Source: Dysgonamonadaceae bacterium (GTDB lineage Bacteria > Bacteroidota > Bacteroidia > Bacteroidales > Azobacteroidaceae). From it: 10,955 nucleotides of DNA. This document shows, in pieces, positions 1-7,839 of the stretch. The DNA lies in the NCBI GenBank assembly GCA_031276105.1, contig JAISNS010000251.1, positions 1 through 10,955 on the forward strand, given 5' to 3'. The notes beneath the pieces are model-generated. The model ran no database searches. It worked only from the letters and a program-made list of their open reading frames with translations, and was not told the DNA's origin. The position numbers and the translations under genes were made by a program. Numbering within the stretch: position 1 is the first letter of the stretch; each line of letters starts with the position of its first letter.

Positions 1-155
1 TTCAAATCAACGCTCTCATGGCGGGCACGGCCTGGAACCTGAAGAAAATGATGCAAAAACTCAAGGAAGAGTTTTTGTGGATTATTTTTCGACTGTTTTT
101 TCCACAAGATTTTTGCCGTGCGGCGGCTTAAAAAAGAACTTAATAAGGACTGACT
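1..155 (+). mobile_element. Right end of an IS5-family element
   Basis: After the transposase stop, about 24 bases of AT-rich DNA lead to AAGGACTGACT. This stretch (roughly 101-155) aligns at about 85% by eye with the reverse complement of 7946-8000. Homology between the two copies stops near 155, marking the element terminus. CTAG at 154-157 fits the YTAR target known for the IS5 subgroup and may be the target duplication, which is inference because the other end is not in the window. The IS3 orfA frame opens only at 154, just past a TGA at 151-153, consistent with an insertion junction here. Confidence 0.6.
3..131 (+). CDS. IS5-family transposase, C-terminal fragment (runs in from left edge)
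   Basis: The frame is open from the window edge and encodes 42 residues before TAA at 129-131. The segment INALMAGTAWNLKKMMQKLK is typical of the C-terminal end of IS5-type transposases, where an Asn-Leu-Lys helix follows the catalytic Glu region. The tail ends FCRAAA. The catalytic DDE residues lie outside the window, so activity cannot be judged. The same last residues and downstream DNA recur in decayed form on the minus strand at 7946-8040, which supports the family call and shows where the element ends. The next gene is an IS3 orfA without its N-terminus, so this element probably landed inside that gene. Confidence 0.7.
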   Translation, partial: QINALMAGTAWNLKKMMQKLKEEFLWIIFRLFFPQDFCRAAA

Positions 156-195
156 AGCTATCTTTAGGTCGGAAAACAGAAAAAAATCCGTTCCG

Positions 196-408
196 GTGAA
201 AAAACAAAAAGCAAAGTCACAGGCTTGTCCGTCGCCTGCCGGCGATCCTCAGGGTAGAGACGTGAAAGCCCTTCAGTCGGAGGTTGTCCGCTTGCAGGCA
301 GAACTTAAACACGAGCAGATGCGAGCAGCTGCCTACGATGAGATGATCAACGTGGCAGAGAGCAAGTTTAAGATTTCGATACGAAAAAAAGTTGGCGCCA
401 AACGGTAG
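196..408 (+). CDS. IS3-family OrfA, C-terminal part (5' truncated)
   Basis: A 70-residue frame starting at GTG 196; the same frame is open back to 154 but has no ATG, and a stop lies at 151-153. OrfA normally begins with a helix-turn-helix DNA-binding domain, which is absent. What remains is the leucine-rich coiled coil (about residues 24-45, VKALQSEVVRLQAELKHEQ) used for OrfA/OrfAB multimerisation, followed by the family-typical tail AAAYDEMINVAESKFKISIR. GTG 196 is probably an internal codon rather than the native start. The frame runs through an A7 slippery site just before its end and overlaps the -1 frame of orfB. Family assignment is firm; expression is doubtful because the native promoter and start are gone. 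Confidence 0.7.
   Translation: MKKQKAKSQACPSPAGDPQGRDVKALQSEVVRLQAELKHEQMRAAAYDEMINVAESKFKISIRKKVGAKR
384..390 (+). promoter_or_regulatory. Programmed -1 ribosomal frameshift site (A AAA AAA G)
   Basis: Seven A residues followed by G are in the correct phase: orfA reads 385-387 and 388-390 as AAA AAA. Slipping back one base continues as ...ISIRKK-SWRQTVENLH, joining OrfA to OrfB in the orfB frame, which is open from upstream of here to the 1439 stop. IS3 elements are known to make the active OrfAB transposase in this way. A stimulatory downstream structure was not worked out. Confidence 0.75.
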
Positions 409-470
409 AGAATCTGCATGCAAATGAGTCGGGGAGCTATCCGGTAGACGGACTTTGCAGGCTGTTTGGC

Positions 471-1439
471 GTGACTAAGCAGGCATATTACAAGTATGAT
501 GAACGGCCGGTTCTTCTCAAAGTCGCCCAGGAAGAATTCGTTTTGCAGTACATCCGTGACGTTCGGGAAAAAGACCCGGGCATCGGCGGGATGAAGCTAT
601 GGCACATGTATCAAAAAGCGTTCGGCGTGAACCAACCGGTAGGTCGCGACCGCTTTGAAGATATTGTAGACCGTTATGGTCTTAAGGTAAGGGCAAAGGC
701 GCGTAAGCCCCGGACAACCGACTCGACGCACGGTTTGCCGGTTTATCCGAACATCATAAAAGATTTTATTCCCGATGGGGTCAATCAATTGTGGGTAAGC
801 GATATTACGTACATTACCGTTCGTCCTGACGAATACGGCCATGTATTCTGCTATCTGTCGCTGATATTGGATGCGTACACGGAAGAGATCGTCGGCTGGA
901 GTGTGGGGGCGACGCTTGAAACGGCTTATCCGGTAGAGGCTCTCCGTCAGGTGTTGAAGCGCGTTGAAGGCAGTGAAGATATCCAACTCGTCCATCACTC
1001 GGACAGGGGATGCCAATACGCGAGTCGGGAATATGTATCGATCTTGAAGCGGCACGTGATAAGTATCAGCATGACGGAAGGAGGAAACCCGAAAGACAAT
1101 GCACAGGCGGAGCGCATCAACGGCACGATGAAAAATGAACTGCTCAAAGGAAAGGTCTTCCAGAGCATGGAAGAAGTGAAAGCCGCGGTAAGCGTGGCGG
1201 TGGATTTCTACAACAATGAAAGGCCGCATATGAGCATCGATATGATGACGCCGACAGAAGCCGCCGGCTGCACGGGCAAGATAGCGAAGAGATGGAAAAG
1301 TTGCCGGCATGACGCAATAGAAAGTCGACCGGAAGGTTTGGAAATCGCTGAAAACGGTTTACTTTTGCCGGACTGTCGGGGGGGCTTCCGGGCTACGCCC
1401 TTCGGTCAATCCCTAACAGGGATAAGACGCAAAGAGTAA
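471..1439 (+). CDS. IS3-family transposase OrfB, DDE catalytic subunit
   Basis: From GTG 471 the frame gives 322 residues; in the frameshifted OrfAB product it starts further upstream, near 381, with KKSWRQTVENLH. Domains seen: an HTH_21-like segment (about residues 20-75, including DPGIGGMKLWHMYQKAFGV) and an rve integrase core (about 100-265). Catalytic residues are D111 in WVSDITYI, D178 in HHSDRGCQYAS and E214 in NAQAERINGTMKNELL; D178 and E214 have the family-typical 35-residue spacing. FYNNERPHMSIDMMTPTEA closes the core. A low-complexity tail of about 50 residues follows. No internal damage is visible, so this chain looks intact, but the element lacks its left end and full OrfA. It is separate from the sus-like cluster downstream. 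Confidence 0.9.
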   Translation: MTKQAYYKYDERPVLLKVAQEEFVLQYIRDVREKDPGIGGMKLWHMYQKAFGVNQPVGRDRFEDIVDRYGLKVRAKARKPRTTDSTHGLPVYPNIIKDFIPDGVNQLWVSDITYITVRPDEYGHVFCYLSLILDAYTEEIVGWSVGATLETAYPVEALRQVLKRVEGSEDIQLVHHSDRGCQYASREYVSILKRHVISISMTEGGNPKDNAQAERINGTMKNELLKGKVFQSMEEVKAAVSVAVDFYNNERPHMSIDMMTPTEAAGCTGKIAKRWKSCRHDAIESRPEGLEIAENGLLLPDCRGGFRATPFGQSLTGIRRKE

Positions 1440-1479
1440 ACAAATATCAGGTATAACAATTTAAAGTAAACAAATATCA
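1435..1479 (+). repeat. Two direct copies of a 15-bp repeat at the IS3 right end
   Basis: AGTAAACAAATATCA occurs at 1435-1449 and again at 1465-1479, a 30-bp period. The first copy contains the orfB stop codon. Both end in CA, as an IS3 right inverted repeat should, so either may be the true end; two in tandem could be paired transposase binding sites or the trace of a misplaced end. Confidence 0.6.
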
Positions 1480-1613
1480 TTTCCGGTTATTAATCCGAGT
1501 CCACTCTTCTACGCGATAAGGCTGCTAAACAGTCAACCTGAATCAGAAACAGACATTTATTCATGGAAAAACGTCGGAGAAACAGACCGTTTTTAACGCG
1601 AAACTGATAATGA
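1480..1613. other. Short unassigned stretch between IS3 and the helicase remnant
   Basis: Stops occur in all frames and no hairpin or convincing promoter was seen. It may be further decayed helicase-gene DNA, but no motif supports that. Confidence 0.3.
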
Positions 1614-2060
1614 TTGGTTTTGCAAAATTCTCTTCAGTATATCCGGTTTCCGGAAGTTTCCAGTACACAAATCGTTTTACCGGAATTACAACAGATGAAA
1701 AAAACAGCCAAAACACTTGATCCGGAAAAGGAAGTAGACATCATACGACAGTACGTGGATTTACGCGACAATTACTTCTTACTGAAAAAAAGAAGAAGTA
1801 AAAAATCTGCGGGAAGCCACTGATTTGAGGCCGCAGATGTTTTCCTCTCCAGAAATGCAGTTCAAAAACTCGAAAGGACTATTCAGGAAATGAAAATAAC
1901 TCCGAATGACAGATACATTACAAATTCGGCGAAAGCCTTGGAAGCGGTTATTCCGACTAAAATCACACTGGAAGATATTGGTATCAATCTTGGAGAAAGG
2001 TGGATACCGGAAAGCTATTATTCCGGTTTTGCAACCTTGATATTCACCGTACAGCAGTGA
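1614..2060 (+). pseudogene. Remnant of a large mobile-element helicase/N-6 methylase-like gene
   Basis: Two short pieces in different frames resemble parts of the ~2000-residue helicase/methylase-like proteins carried by Bacteroides conjugative elements. Piece one (about 1690-1823) reads EKEVDIIRQYVDLRDNYFLL, matching the family's conserved 'LRD.Y..L' helix; after a frameshift near 1785-1795 the other frame continues KKEEVKNLREATDLRPQM. Piece two (1890-2060, 56 codons ending TGA) contains ALEAVIPTKITLEDIG and NLGERWIPESYYSGFATLIF, close to the family's 'D.NFGERWIPTGVY..YMS.LY' segment. In intact homologues, recalled from memory, a few hundred residues separate these parts, so there is an internal deletion as well as frameshifts. 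No promoter or proper start is visible. The family call rests on motif memory, not on a search. Confidence 0.5.
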
Positions 2061-2144
2061 TAAGCGCAACCGGAGTTTTTTCAGATGATTAGAGATTTAA
2101 CCGAAATATAAAATAAACGCAACAGTCAGGTAACGTCACATACA

Positions 2145-2152
2145 TACCTTTG
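2145..2152 (+). promoter_or_regulatory. Probable -7 box for the susC-like operon
   Basis: TACCTTTG matches the Bacteroidetes primary sigma -7 consensus TAnnTTTG and lies 32 bases before the susC ATG. The -33 TTTG is not evident at the expected 19-21 bp spacing (the DNA there reads AACAGTCAGG), so the promoter may be weak, activated by a regulator, or mis-assigned. No anti-sigma factor, ECF sigma factor or hybrid two-component gene lies in the window. Confidence 0.45.
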
Positions 2153-2184
2153 CGGCAAAATAAAACCTAATTTATCGTAAATGT

Positions 2185-5100
2185 ATGATGGAATTTTTAA
2201 AACAAGGCTTCTATAAAACAAATCTTAGGAAAGTTTTCGGTATCGCAGAAACTTTTGCATTATTCTTATTCATTGGCACAAGTCGCATTTGCGGAGCCGA
2301 TACGTATTCGCAAATCGCCCGCAAAGCAGCGCCTTTTATTGACCGGAGCGCTATTCAACAACAAAATCATACAGTGAGTGGCATTGTGGTTGATACCGGT
2401 GGAGAAGCTGTTATCTATGCTAATATCCTTGAAAAAGGTACAGGAAACGGTGTTGTTACGGATATAAACGGTAAATTCACCATCAAGGTTTCACCCGCCG
2501 CTACGCTGGTGATCTCTTGCATAGGCTACATCAGCCGGGAAATAAGCGCAGGTAACCTGACAACCCTGGAAATCATTTTAAAAGAAGACAATCAATTACT
2601 CGAAGAGATAGTGATCGTCGGTTACGGTTCCGTAAAAAAGAGAGACCTGACAGGAGCTGTTTCGTCGGTTAAGGCAGAAGAACTGACAGCTTTCACAGTC
2701 TCTAATCCGGTAATAGCGTTGCAGGGACGGGTGCCCGGTGTTTCCATTTCTCAAAACACAGGAGATCCGGAAGGCGATTACTCCATACGTATTCGAGGCG
2801 TCAACTCTATAAAAGGAAATAATACACCCTTGTATATCATTGACGGGATTCCCTCAAGTACGGCGTCCATTAATACTTACGATATAGAGTCCGTCGAAGT
2901 TTTGAAAGATGCCTCGGCAACGGCCATTTACGGCTCAAGAGGTGCAAATGGAGTTGTTTTGATCACCACAAAGCGAGGAACAGCAGGCAAAGCCAGGGTG
3001 GCATATGATTTTGAATACGGTTTTCAATCCCAAATTAAAAAGTTGAATTTGATGGATTCCAAGGAATGGGCGCAATTTTATAATGAGTACCTGGTCAATT
3101 CCAAAACGTTGGATACTCCGCCTTTTTCAAGCGACGATATTGCTGCGATGGGTAAAGGAACAGACTGGCAGGAACTGATGTTTAAAGATGTGCCGATGGT
3201 CAATCACAGTTTAACGGTTACGGGAGGCGCTGAAAATACCAAATATTTTATAAGCGCCTCGGCTTTGACGCGAGACGGTTTAATCCCCAATAGTTCATAC
3301 GACAAGTACAATTTGCGGTCGAGTCTGGATTTTGCTGTTAATCCGCAGATAGATGTCTCGCTCCAACTGGGATATTCACTGATCGAAAAAATGAATCAAT
3401 CGGATGGAGGAGGAAACGGCGGTTCTTCCATGATCGGCTCAATATTTTCCGCTTCTCCCTTATTTACGCCCTACGACGAAAACGGCAATTACAAAGATCT
3501 TCGTTCCTGGTTTTCCTGGTCCTCCCACGAGGTAAAGAATCCATTGTCTATGGCTTATGAATCGAGCTATAAAACAGTGACAAACCTGACGAATGTCAAC
3601 ACTTCGATTACCTGTAAACCATTGAAAGGGTTATCAATTAAAGCCACGTTTGGGATGGAAAACTCGGATGCCCGATACGATGCGTATACCACGCTGAAGT
3701 ACATATATCAAAACAACAGTGCATCAGTTAACCACAACCGGTACACAACCATAGTGAATGAGGATATTGTAAATTATAACTTTACCCTTAATAATGCCCA
3801 CAAGTTCGATCTTATGGCCGGCTATACCTATCAACAGTATGTTCATAAAACGCTTGCAGCATCGGGCAATACGTTTTTGAGCGACGTTACTTATACAAAC
3901 GATTTAGGTTCGGCCGGTACGATCAATACGCCCACAACGAGTTATACCAAGTGGGGATTAATGTCTTACCTTTCACGCATTAACTATTCTTTCAACGGCA
4001 AATACCTGGCAACGGTAAGTATCCGCGCCGACGGTTCAAGTCGTTATTCTGCCAATCAACGCTGGGGTTATTTTCCGTCCGGAGCTTTGGCCTGGCGAAT
4101 TTCGGATGAACCCTTTATGAAGGGATTGGATAAATTGTCGAATATGAAAATCAGGCTCGGATACGGACAAACAGGTTCTACGGCCATTGATCCTTATTCT
4201 ACGCAAAACCTGCTGGTTTCAGGAAAGACCGCTACCGGTAACGGTAATTATACGTATTATGCGCCGACCGGCGTGTATCCGGGTGATTTGAAATGGGAAA
4301 CAACCTCTCAATGGGATGCCGGACTGGATGTGAGTTTGTTCAATCACCGTTTACGCATCACGGCGGATTATTACTACAAACTGACAACGGATTTGCTGAA
4401 TACGGTTTATCTGCCGGCTTCATCCGGTTATTCTTCCACTACGCAGAACATCGGAAGTATGAGCAATCGCGGATTTGAACTTTTGCTGGACGCGGATGTT
4501 ATCCGTACGAAAGACTTTGATTTTATTGCACAATTCAATATTGCACACAATAAAAATCGGGTGGAAAAGTTATCGGATGGCGCCGATATTTTCGGAACAA
4601 TTTACAGTAATTACGGTTCGGGGGCTATTACAATCATACGTGAAGGCGAACCTTTGGGCGCGTTTTATACCTACAAGGATGTCGGTTTGAACGAGAACGG
4701 AAGTCTGGCATACGAAGATATAAATAAGGATGAACAATATACGGATCTGGATGATCGCTACATAGCCGGCTCTCCTTACCCCGATTTCACATACGGGCTG
4801 AACTGCGGATTCCGATACGGAAACTGGGATTTTAATTTCTTTTTCCAGGGTTCCCATGGAAATGATGTTTTCAATTTAAGTGAAATGAGAAATTACAGTT
4901 ACGGACAAGGTATGAACATTGAGCGGAAAGTCTATTACGAAAGTTGGAGGGAAGGACAGGACAATTCAAAAGCACATTATCCGAAAATCGAAGCCGTCGG
5001 ATCCTTAAAATACTCCGATCGTTTCCTCGAGGATGGTTCTTATTTGCGCTTGAAGAACATTTGTCTGGCTTACAATTTCCCCTGCACGAAATGGAGTACC

Positions 5101-5280
5101 GGAAACTGGCTGCAAGGAATACGTTTGTTCATAAGCGCTCAAAACTACCTGACGTTTACAAAATACAGAGGTGTTGACCCGGAAGTAAGTTCAAAGGGCA
5201 GTGATATTGATAACGGCATTGACCACTTGACTTATCCCAACAGTAAAACACTCTCTTTGGGTGCGAAAATACAATTCTGA
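2185..5280 (+). CDS. SusC/RagA-like TonB-linked outer-membrane transporter
   Basis: At 1031 residues this is full length for SusC. In order: a signal peptide (hydrophobic around residues 22-32, probable cleavage near residue 37); a carboxypeptidase-regulatory-like beta domain (about 63-135, VSGIVVDTGGEAVIYANILE to CIGY); a TonB-box segment EEIVIVGYGSVKKRDLTGAV (140-159); a plug domain (about 155-265, with LYIIDGIPS and SVEVLKDASATAIYG); then a 22-strand-type beta barrel ending in the outer-membrane signature GAKIQF with terminal Phe. It imports a ligand handed over by SusD, powered by TonB/ExbBD. ATG 2185 and ATG 2188 are tandem; 2185 is taken. There is no Shine-Dalgarno, as usual in this phylum. 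The susD-like gene follows after 21 bases. No frameshift or loss is visible. The substrate cannot be inferred from the barrel by eye. Confidence 0.95.
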   Translation: MMEFLKQGFYKTNLRKVFGIAETFALFLFIGTSRICGADTYSQIARKAAPFIDRSAIQQQNHTVSGIVVDTGGEAVIYANILEKGTGNGVVTDINGKFTIKVSPAATLVISCIGYISREISAGNLTTLEIILKEDNQLLEEIVIVGYGSVKKRDLTGAVSSVKAEELTAFTVSNPVIALQGRVPGVSISQNTGDPEGDYSIRIRGVNSIKGNNTPLYIIDGIPSSTASINTYDIESVEVLKDASATAIYGSRGANGVVLITTKRGTAGKARVAYDFEYGFQSQIKKLNLMDSKEWAQFYNEYLVNSKTLDTPPFSSDDIAAMGKGTDWQELMFKDVPMVNHSLTVTGGAENTKYFISASALTRDGLIPNSSYDKYNLRSSLDFAVNPQIDVSLQLGYSLIEKMNQSDGGGNGGSSMIGSIFSASPLFTPYDENGNYKDLRSWFSWSSHEVKNPLSMAYESSYKTVTNLTNVNTSITCKPLKGLSIKATFGMENSDARYDAYTTLKYIYQNNSASVNHNRYTTIVNEDIVNYNFTLNNAHKFDLMAGYTYQQYVHKTLAASGNTFLSDVTYTNDLGSAGTINTPTTSYTKWGLMSYLSRINYSFNGKYLATVSIRADGSSRYSANQRWGYFPSGALAWRISDEPFMKGLDKLSNMKIRLGYGQTGSTAIDPYSTQNLLVSGKTATGNGNYTYYAPTGVYPGDLKWETTSQWDAGLDVSLFNHRLRITADYYYKLTTDLLNTVYLPASSGYSSTTQNIGSMSNRGFELLLDADVIRTKDFDFIAQFNIAHNKNRVEKLSDGADIFGTIYSNYGSGAITIIREGEPLGAFYTYKDVGLNENGSLAYEDINKDEQYTDLDDRYIAGSPYPDFTYGLNCGFRYGNWDFNFFFQGSHGNDVFNLSEMRNYSYGQGMNIERKVYYESWREGQDNSKAHYPKIEAVGSLKYSDRFLEDGSYLRLKNICLAYNFPCTKWSTGNWLQGIRLFISAQNYLTFTKYRGVDPEVSSKGSDIDNGIDHLTYPNSKTLSLGAKIQF

Positions 5281-5301
5281 CAATTTAATACGGAAAAGAA
5301 A

Positions 5302-6813
5302 ATGAAACATGTAATATGTAAAATAACGACAGTAATACTGACGACGTTACCCTTCATGTCTTGCAACGACTGGTTGAACGAAAACGACTATACCTATGCT
5401 ATTGCTACTTCTACCTTTTACAATACAAAGGATGAAGCAAATGCAGCGGTTATGTCGCCGCTCAATCAAATGCGCGTCGCCTATGATGCAAATTGGTTCG
5501 CAACATTAGAAATCAATACCGAATATTGTTACCCCAAAGGCGTATATCAGACGTACAGAGGATATAATGGTCTCGTAAACGCAACCCACATCACACGGAG
5601 CGCAACCAATTGGAGCGCTATTTACAGAGCTGTACTGTATTGCAATACGGCCATCGGAAAATTGCCTGAAGCAAAGGCCATGACCGAAGCGGAAATAAAA
5701 TCTTATCTGGGGGAGCTTCGATTCCTGCGTGCATACAACTATTTCAGTCTCGTCCTTCACTGGGGAAGTGTGCCGTTGAGAACGGAAACAAACATGACGG
5801 AATGGAACCTGAAAAAAACTTCGGTACGGGAAATTTATGATTTCATCATTGAGGATTTAAAGTATGCAATAGATAACGCCCCGGACATCCCGCGCCTGAT
5901 CGGAACGCCTCATAAACTGGCGGCAAAAGCCCTGTTAGCCGATGTTTGTATGTGGACGGAAGATTATGATCAGGCAAAAGCCCTTGCAGGAGATGTCATA
6001 AACAGCGGAACTTATTCGCTGGTAAACGTATCGAATGTGAGAGACTTCGACAAAGTGTTCGGATACGATCTGGCGACTTCGACGGAAGAGGTCTTTTACA
6101 TTAAAACATCACGCACCGATAGCCGGACATGGAATTATCTGTCTTTTACGGCTCATCCGCAATACAGCATAGAGGGGAAAACGATGTTGAACGGAAACGG
6201 CTATTATACGCATTATTCGGACCTGAGAAATCAGGTTATCGCAAACTGGGACGAGACCGACCTCCGTTATCATCTGAATTTGGGATTTTATGTGTTCGGA
6301 GCCGACGCTTATGGCGAATATACCTGTCTTTTTGTCAAATATTGGGATCCCTATTCGCAGGGAGGAGGCGCCAATGTGTCGATTCCGCTGATTCGTTATA
6401 CCGATGTATTGATTACGTATGCGGAAGCTTCTGCAAGAGTTGCAGGAGCGCCGACGGCTGAATCGGTTGAAATGTTGAATCGCTTGCGCCGTCGCGGTTA
6501 CGGACATGATCCTGATGTCGCAAATCCGGAACTGGATTATAAACCGGCAGACTGTAATACAATGGAAAAGTTCATTGACTTGCTCATTAAAGAAGAAACG
6601 TATGAACGAATGAATGAAGGAAAACATTGGGACCTGACGGTTCGCCTGAAGAAGGCACAGGAATTGGTGGGAAAGTATTATAATGTCGATGGTGCGTGGA
6701 CGGAAATAAAAGAGAGACATTATTTGTGGAAAATTCCAGATTCCGAATTTAACTACAATAAAGCGCTGGATCAAAAAACAGATCAGAATCCGGGATATTC
6801 TTCTGATAATTGA
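5302..6813 (+). CDS. SusD/RagB-like surface lipoprotein, nutrient-binding partner of SusC
   Basis: 503 residues, the usual size. The N-terminus is a lipoprotein signal with Cys21 (TTLPFMSC), followed by NDWLNEND, acidic residues that fit the Bacteroidetes surface-export signal. The SusD N-terminal TPR-like region includes ELRFLRAYNYFSLVLHWGSV (138-157), a hallmark of the family; the RagB/SusD C-terminal domain contains IPLIRYTDVLITYAEASAR (361-379) and ERMNEGKHWDLTVR (435-448) and ends with the typical IPDSEFNYNKALDQKTDQNP pattern. It should form the lid on SusC at the cell surface and bind ligand. It lies 21 bases after susC and 48 bases before the EEP gene, so co-transcription is likely. 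ATG 5302 is fixed by the signal peptide. Ligand specificity is not readable from sequence. Confidence 0.95.
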   Translation: MKHVICKITTVILTTLPFMSCNDWLNENDYTYAIATSTFYNTKDEANAAVMSPLNQMRVAYDANWFATLEINTEYCYPKGVYQTYRGYNGLVNATHITRSATNWSAIYRAVLYCNTAIGKLPEAKAMTEAEIKSYLGELRFLRAYNYFSLVLHWGSVPLRTETNMTEWNLKKTSVREIYDFIIEDLKYAIDNAPDIPRLIGTPHKLAAKALLADVCMWTEDYDQAKALAGDVINSGTYSLVNVSNVRDFDKVFGYDLATSTEEVFYIKTSRTDSRTWNYLSFTAHPQYSIEGKTMLNGNGYYTHYSDLRNQVIANWDETDLRYHLNLGFYVFGADAYGEYTCLFVKYWDPYSQGGGANVSIPLIRYTDVLITYAEASARVAGAPTAESVEMLNRLRRRGYGHDPDVANPELDYKPADCNTMEKFIDLLIKEETYERMNEGKHWDLTVRLKKAQELVGKYYNVDGAWTEIKERHYLWKIPDSEFNYNKALDQKTDQNPGYSSDN

Positions 6814-6861
6814 CAAACCAACCTCTTTCAATCTTATTCGCAAATATAATAAAATCAGAAT

Positions 6862-7725
6862 ATGAAAATTAAAACTTTTTTCCGGACAATTATTCTTGTC
6901 GGGTGCCTGACGATGGGATTGCAACCGGCTAACGGACAAACCCGATTCAAAATACTTACATACAATATCCTGTATGGCTTGCAAAAAGACAGTCTTATTC
7001 AGGACCGGTATACGGACTGGGTAAAAAAGATTGCTCCCGATATTCTGGCCTGTCAGGAAATGAATTATTTTACCCAAAAGAGTATGGAAAAATTCGCGGC
7101 GCGTTACGGCCATGACTATGCCGTAATTTCAAAAGAAGATGGTTTTCCTACAGCGCTGTCTTCCGGATACCCGATTGTGAATGTTCGGAAAGTGGTTGAT
7201 AATATGTGGCACGCTTATATCTATGCGCGCATCCGGGATATTCATGTCTTCGTGATTCATTTTTCGCCTCACAGCCTGACTAAAAGAAGAGCAGAGGTAA
7301 AAGAAATTCTGGCGCACGCAGCCCTGATCCCTGAAAATGAAAAAATAGTTATCATGGGCGACTTCAATTCGCTTTCGGGAGACGACGCACCTTTCTATAG
7401 CCGGAAATACCTGGAATTACGACAAAAATCCGAAACGGAAAACGCGCATATCAGAAATCTGGATCAGGGCAAACTCGATTTCTCCGTCATTCAATCCCTC
7501 AAAGATGCCGGTTTTAAAGATGCTTACCGTCTGTTCCATTCAAACTTTACAGTGAGCTGCCCCACGAAAAAGTATTCGGAAAATCAGACGGAAGGTAGCC
7601 GCATTGATTTCATGTGGCTTAATCCGACTATGGCAAAATACGCCGTCCGCGCGGAATATATCTATGACGCCGACACCGATATGATGTCCGACCATTATCC
7701 GTTACTGGTAGAATTTGAATTTTAA
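6862..7725 (+). CDS. Secreted endonuclease/exonuclease/phosphatase (EEP) family hydrolase
   Basis: 287 residues. An N-terminal export signal is clear: either Sec signal peptidase I cleavage near ANG-Q (residues 22-26), or a lipoprotein with LVGC (Cys15). The EEP fold follows with its metal and catalytic motifs: N35 in ILTYNILYG, E66 in CQEM, H133 in VIHFSPHS, D167 and N169 in IMGDFNS, D249 in SRIDFMWL, and D277-H278 in MSDHYPLL. All expected positions are kept, so it should be an active Mg-dependent phosphodiesterase. The family includes DNases, sphingomyelinases and inositol phosphatases; by size and secretion it could be any of these, and no motif here decides. It follows susD after 48 bases on the same strand, so it probably acts on the ligand handled by SusCD. 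It is the only enzyme in the cluster. Confidence 0.88.
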   Translation: MKIKTFFRTIILVGCLTMGLQPANGQTRFKILTYNILYGLQKDSLIQDRYTDWVKKIAPDILACQEMNYFTQKSMEKFAARYGHDYAVISKEDGFPTALSSGYPIVNVRKVVDNMWHAYIYARIRDIHVFVIHFSPHSLTKRRAEVKEILAHAALIPENEKIVIMGDFNSLSGDDAPFYSRKYLELRQKSETENAHIRNLDQGKLDFSVIQSLKDAGFKDAYRLFHSNFTVSCPTKKYSENQTEGSRIDFMWLNPTMAKYAVRAEYIYDADTDMMSDHYPLLVEFEF

Positions 7726-7839
7726 ACGTCAAAACGCAGAAGCAAGGCGCCCCCAGTTTCCTTTAATCTGACAGCCATAATTCTTCGGCTTTTAAATATT
7801 TGAATTATAAACTGTTATAAACACCCCTTGGCACTTCAT
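7726..7839. other. Intergenic stretch after the EEP gene
   Basis: No coding frame and no convincing simple terminator were found. TTATAAAC occurs twice, 10 bases apart, near 7806-7823. The array that follows at 7840-7903 may end transcription of the operon. Confidence 0.3.

Larger units (their letters stand above)
154..1479 (+). mobile_element. IS3-family insertion sequence, 5' truncated
   Basis: It contains a truncated orfA, a -1 slippery heptamer and a full orfB with the DDE triad, the standard IS3 organisation. The left inverted repeat and the helix-turn-helix part of orfA are missing, apparently removed by the IS5-type element at 1-155. The right end is probably one of two 15-bp repeats ending in CA (1435-1449 or 1465-1479), since IS3 ends are TG...CA. 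The element looks more GC-rich than the neighbouring intergenic DNA. Without a left end it should not be mobile on its own. Confidence 0.7.

Noticed and set aside
597..1310. Long minus-strand frame (237 codons) opposite IS3 orfB
   Set aside because: It is the antisense shadow of a gene with clear DDE motifs; its translation shows no domain.
2181..2216. Out-of-frame ATG just before susC, giving an 11-residue reading frame overlapping the susC start
   Set aside because: Too short to distinguish from chance and without codon or structural support as a leader peptide.
6109..7113. 334-codon minus-strand frame across the susD/EEP junction
   Set aside because: It spans two well-supported plus-strand genes and their gap; the composition is that of an antisense shadow.
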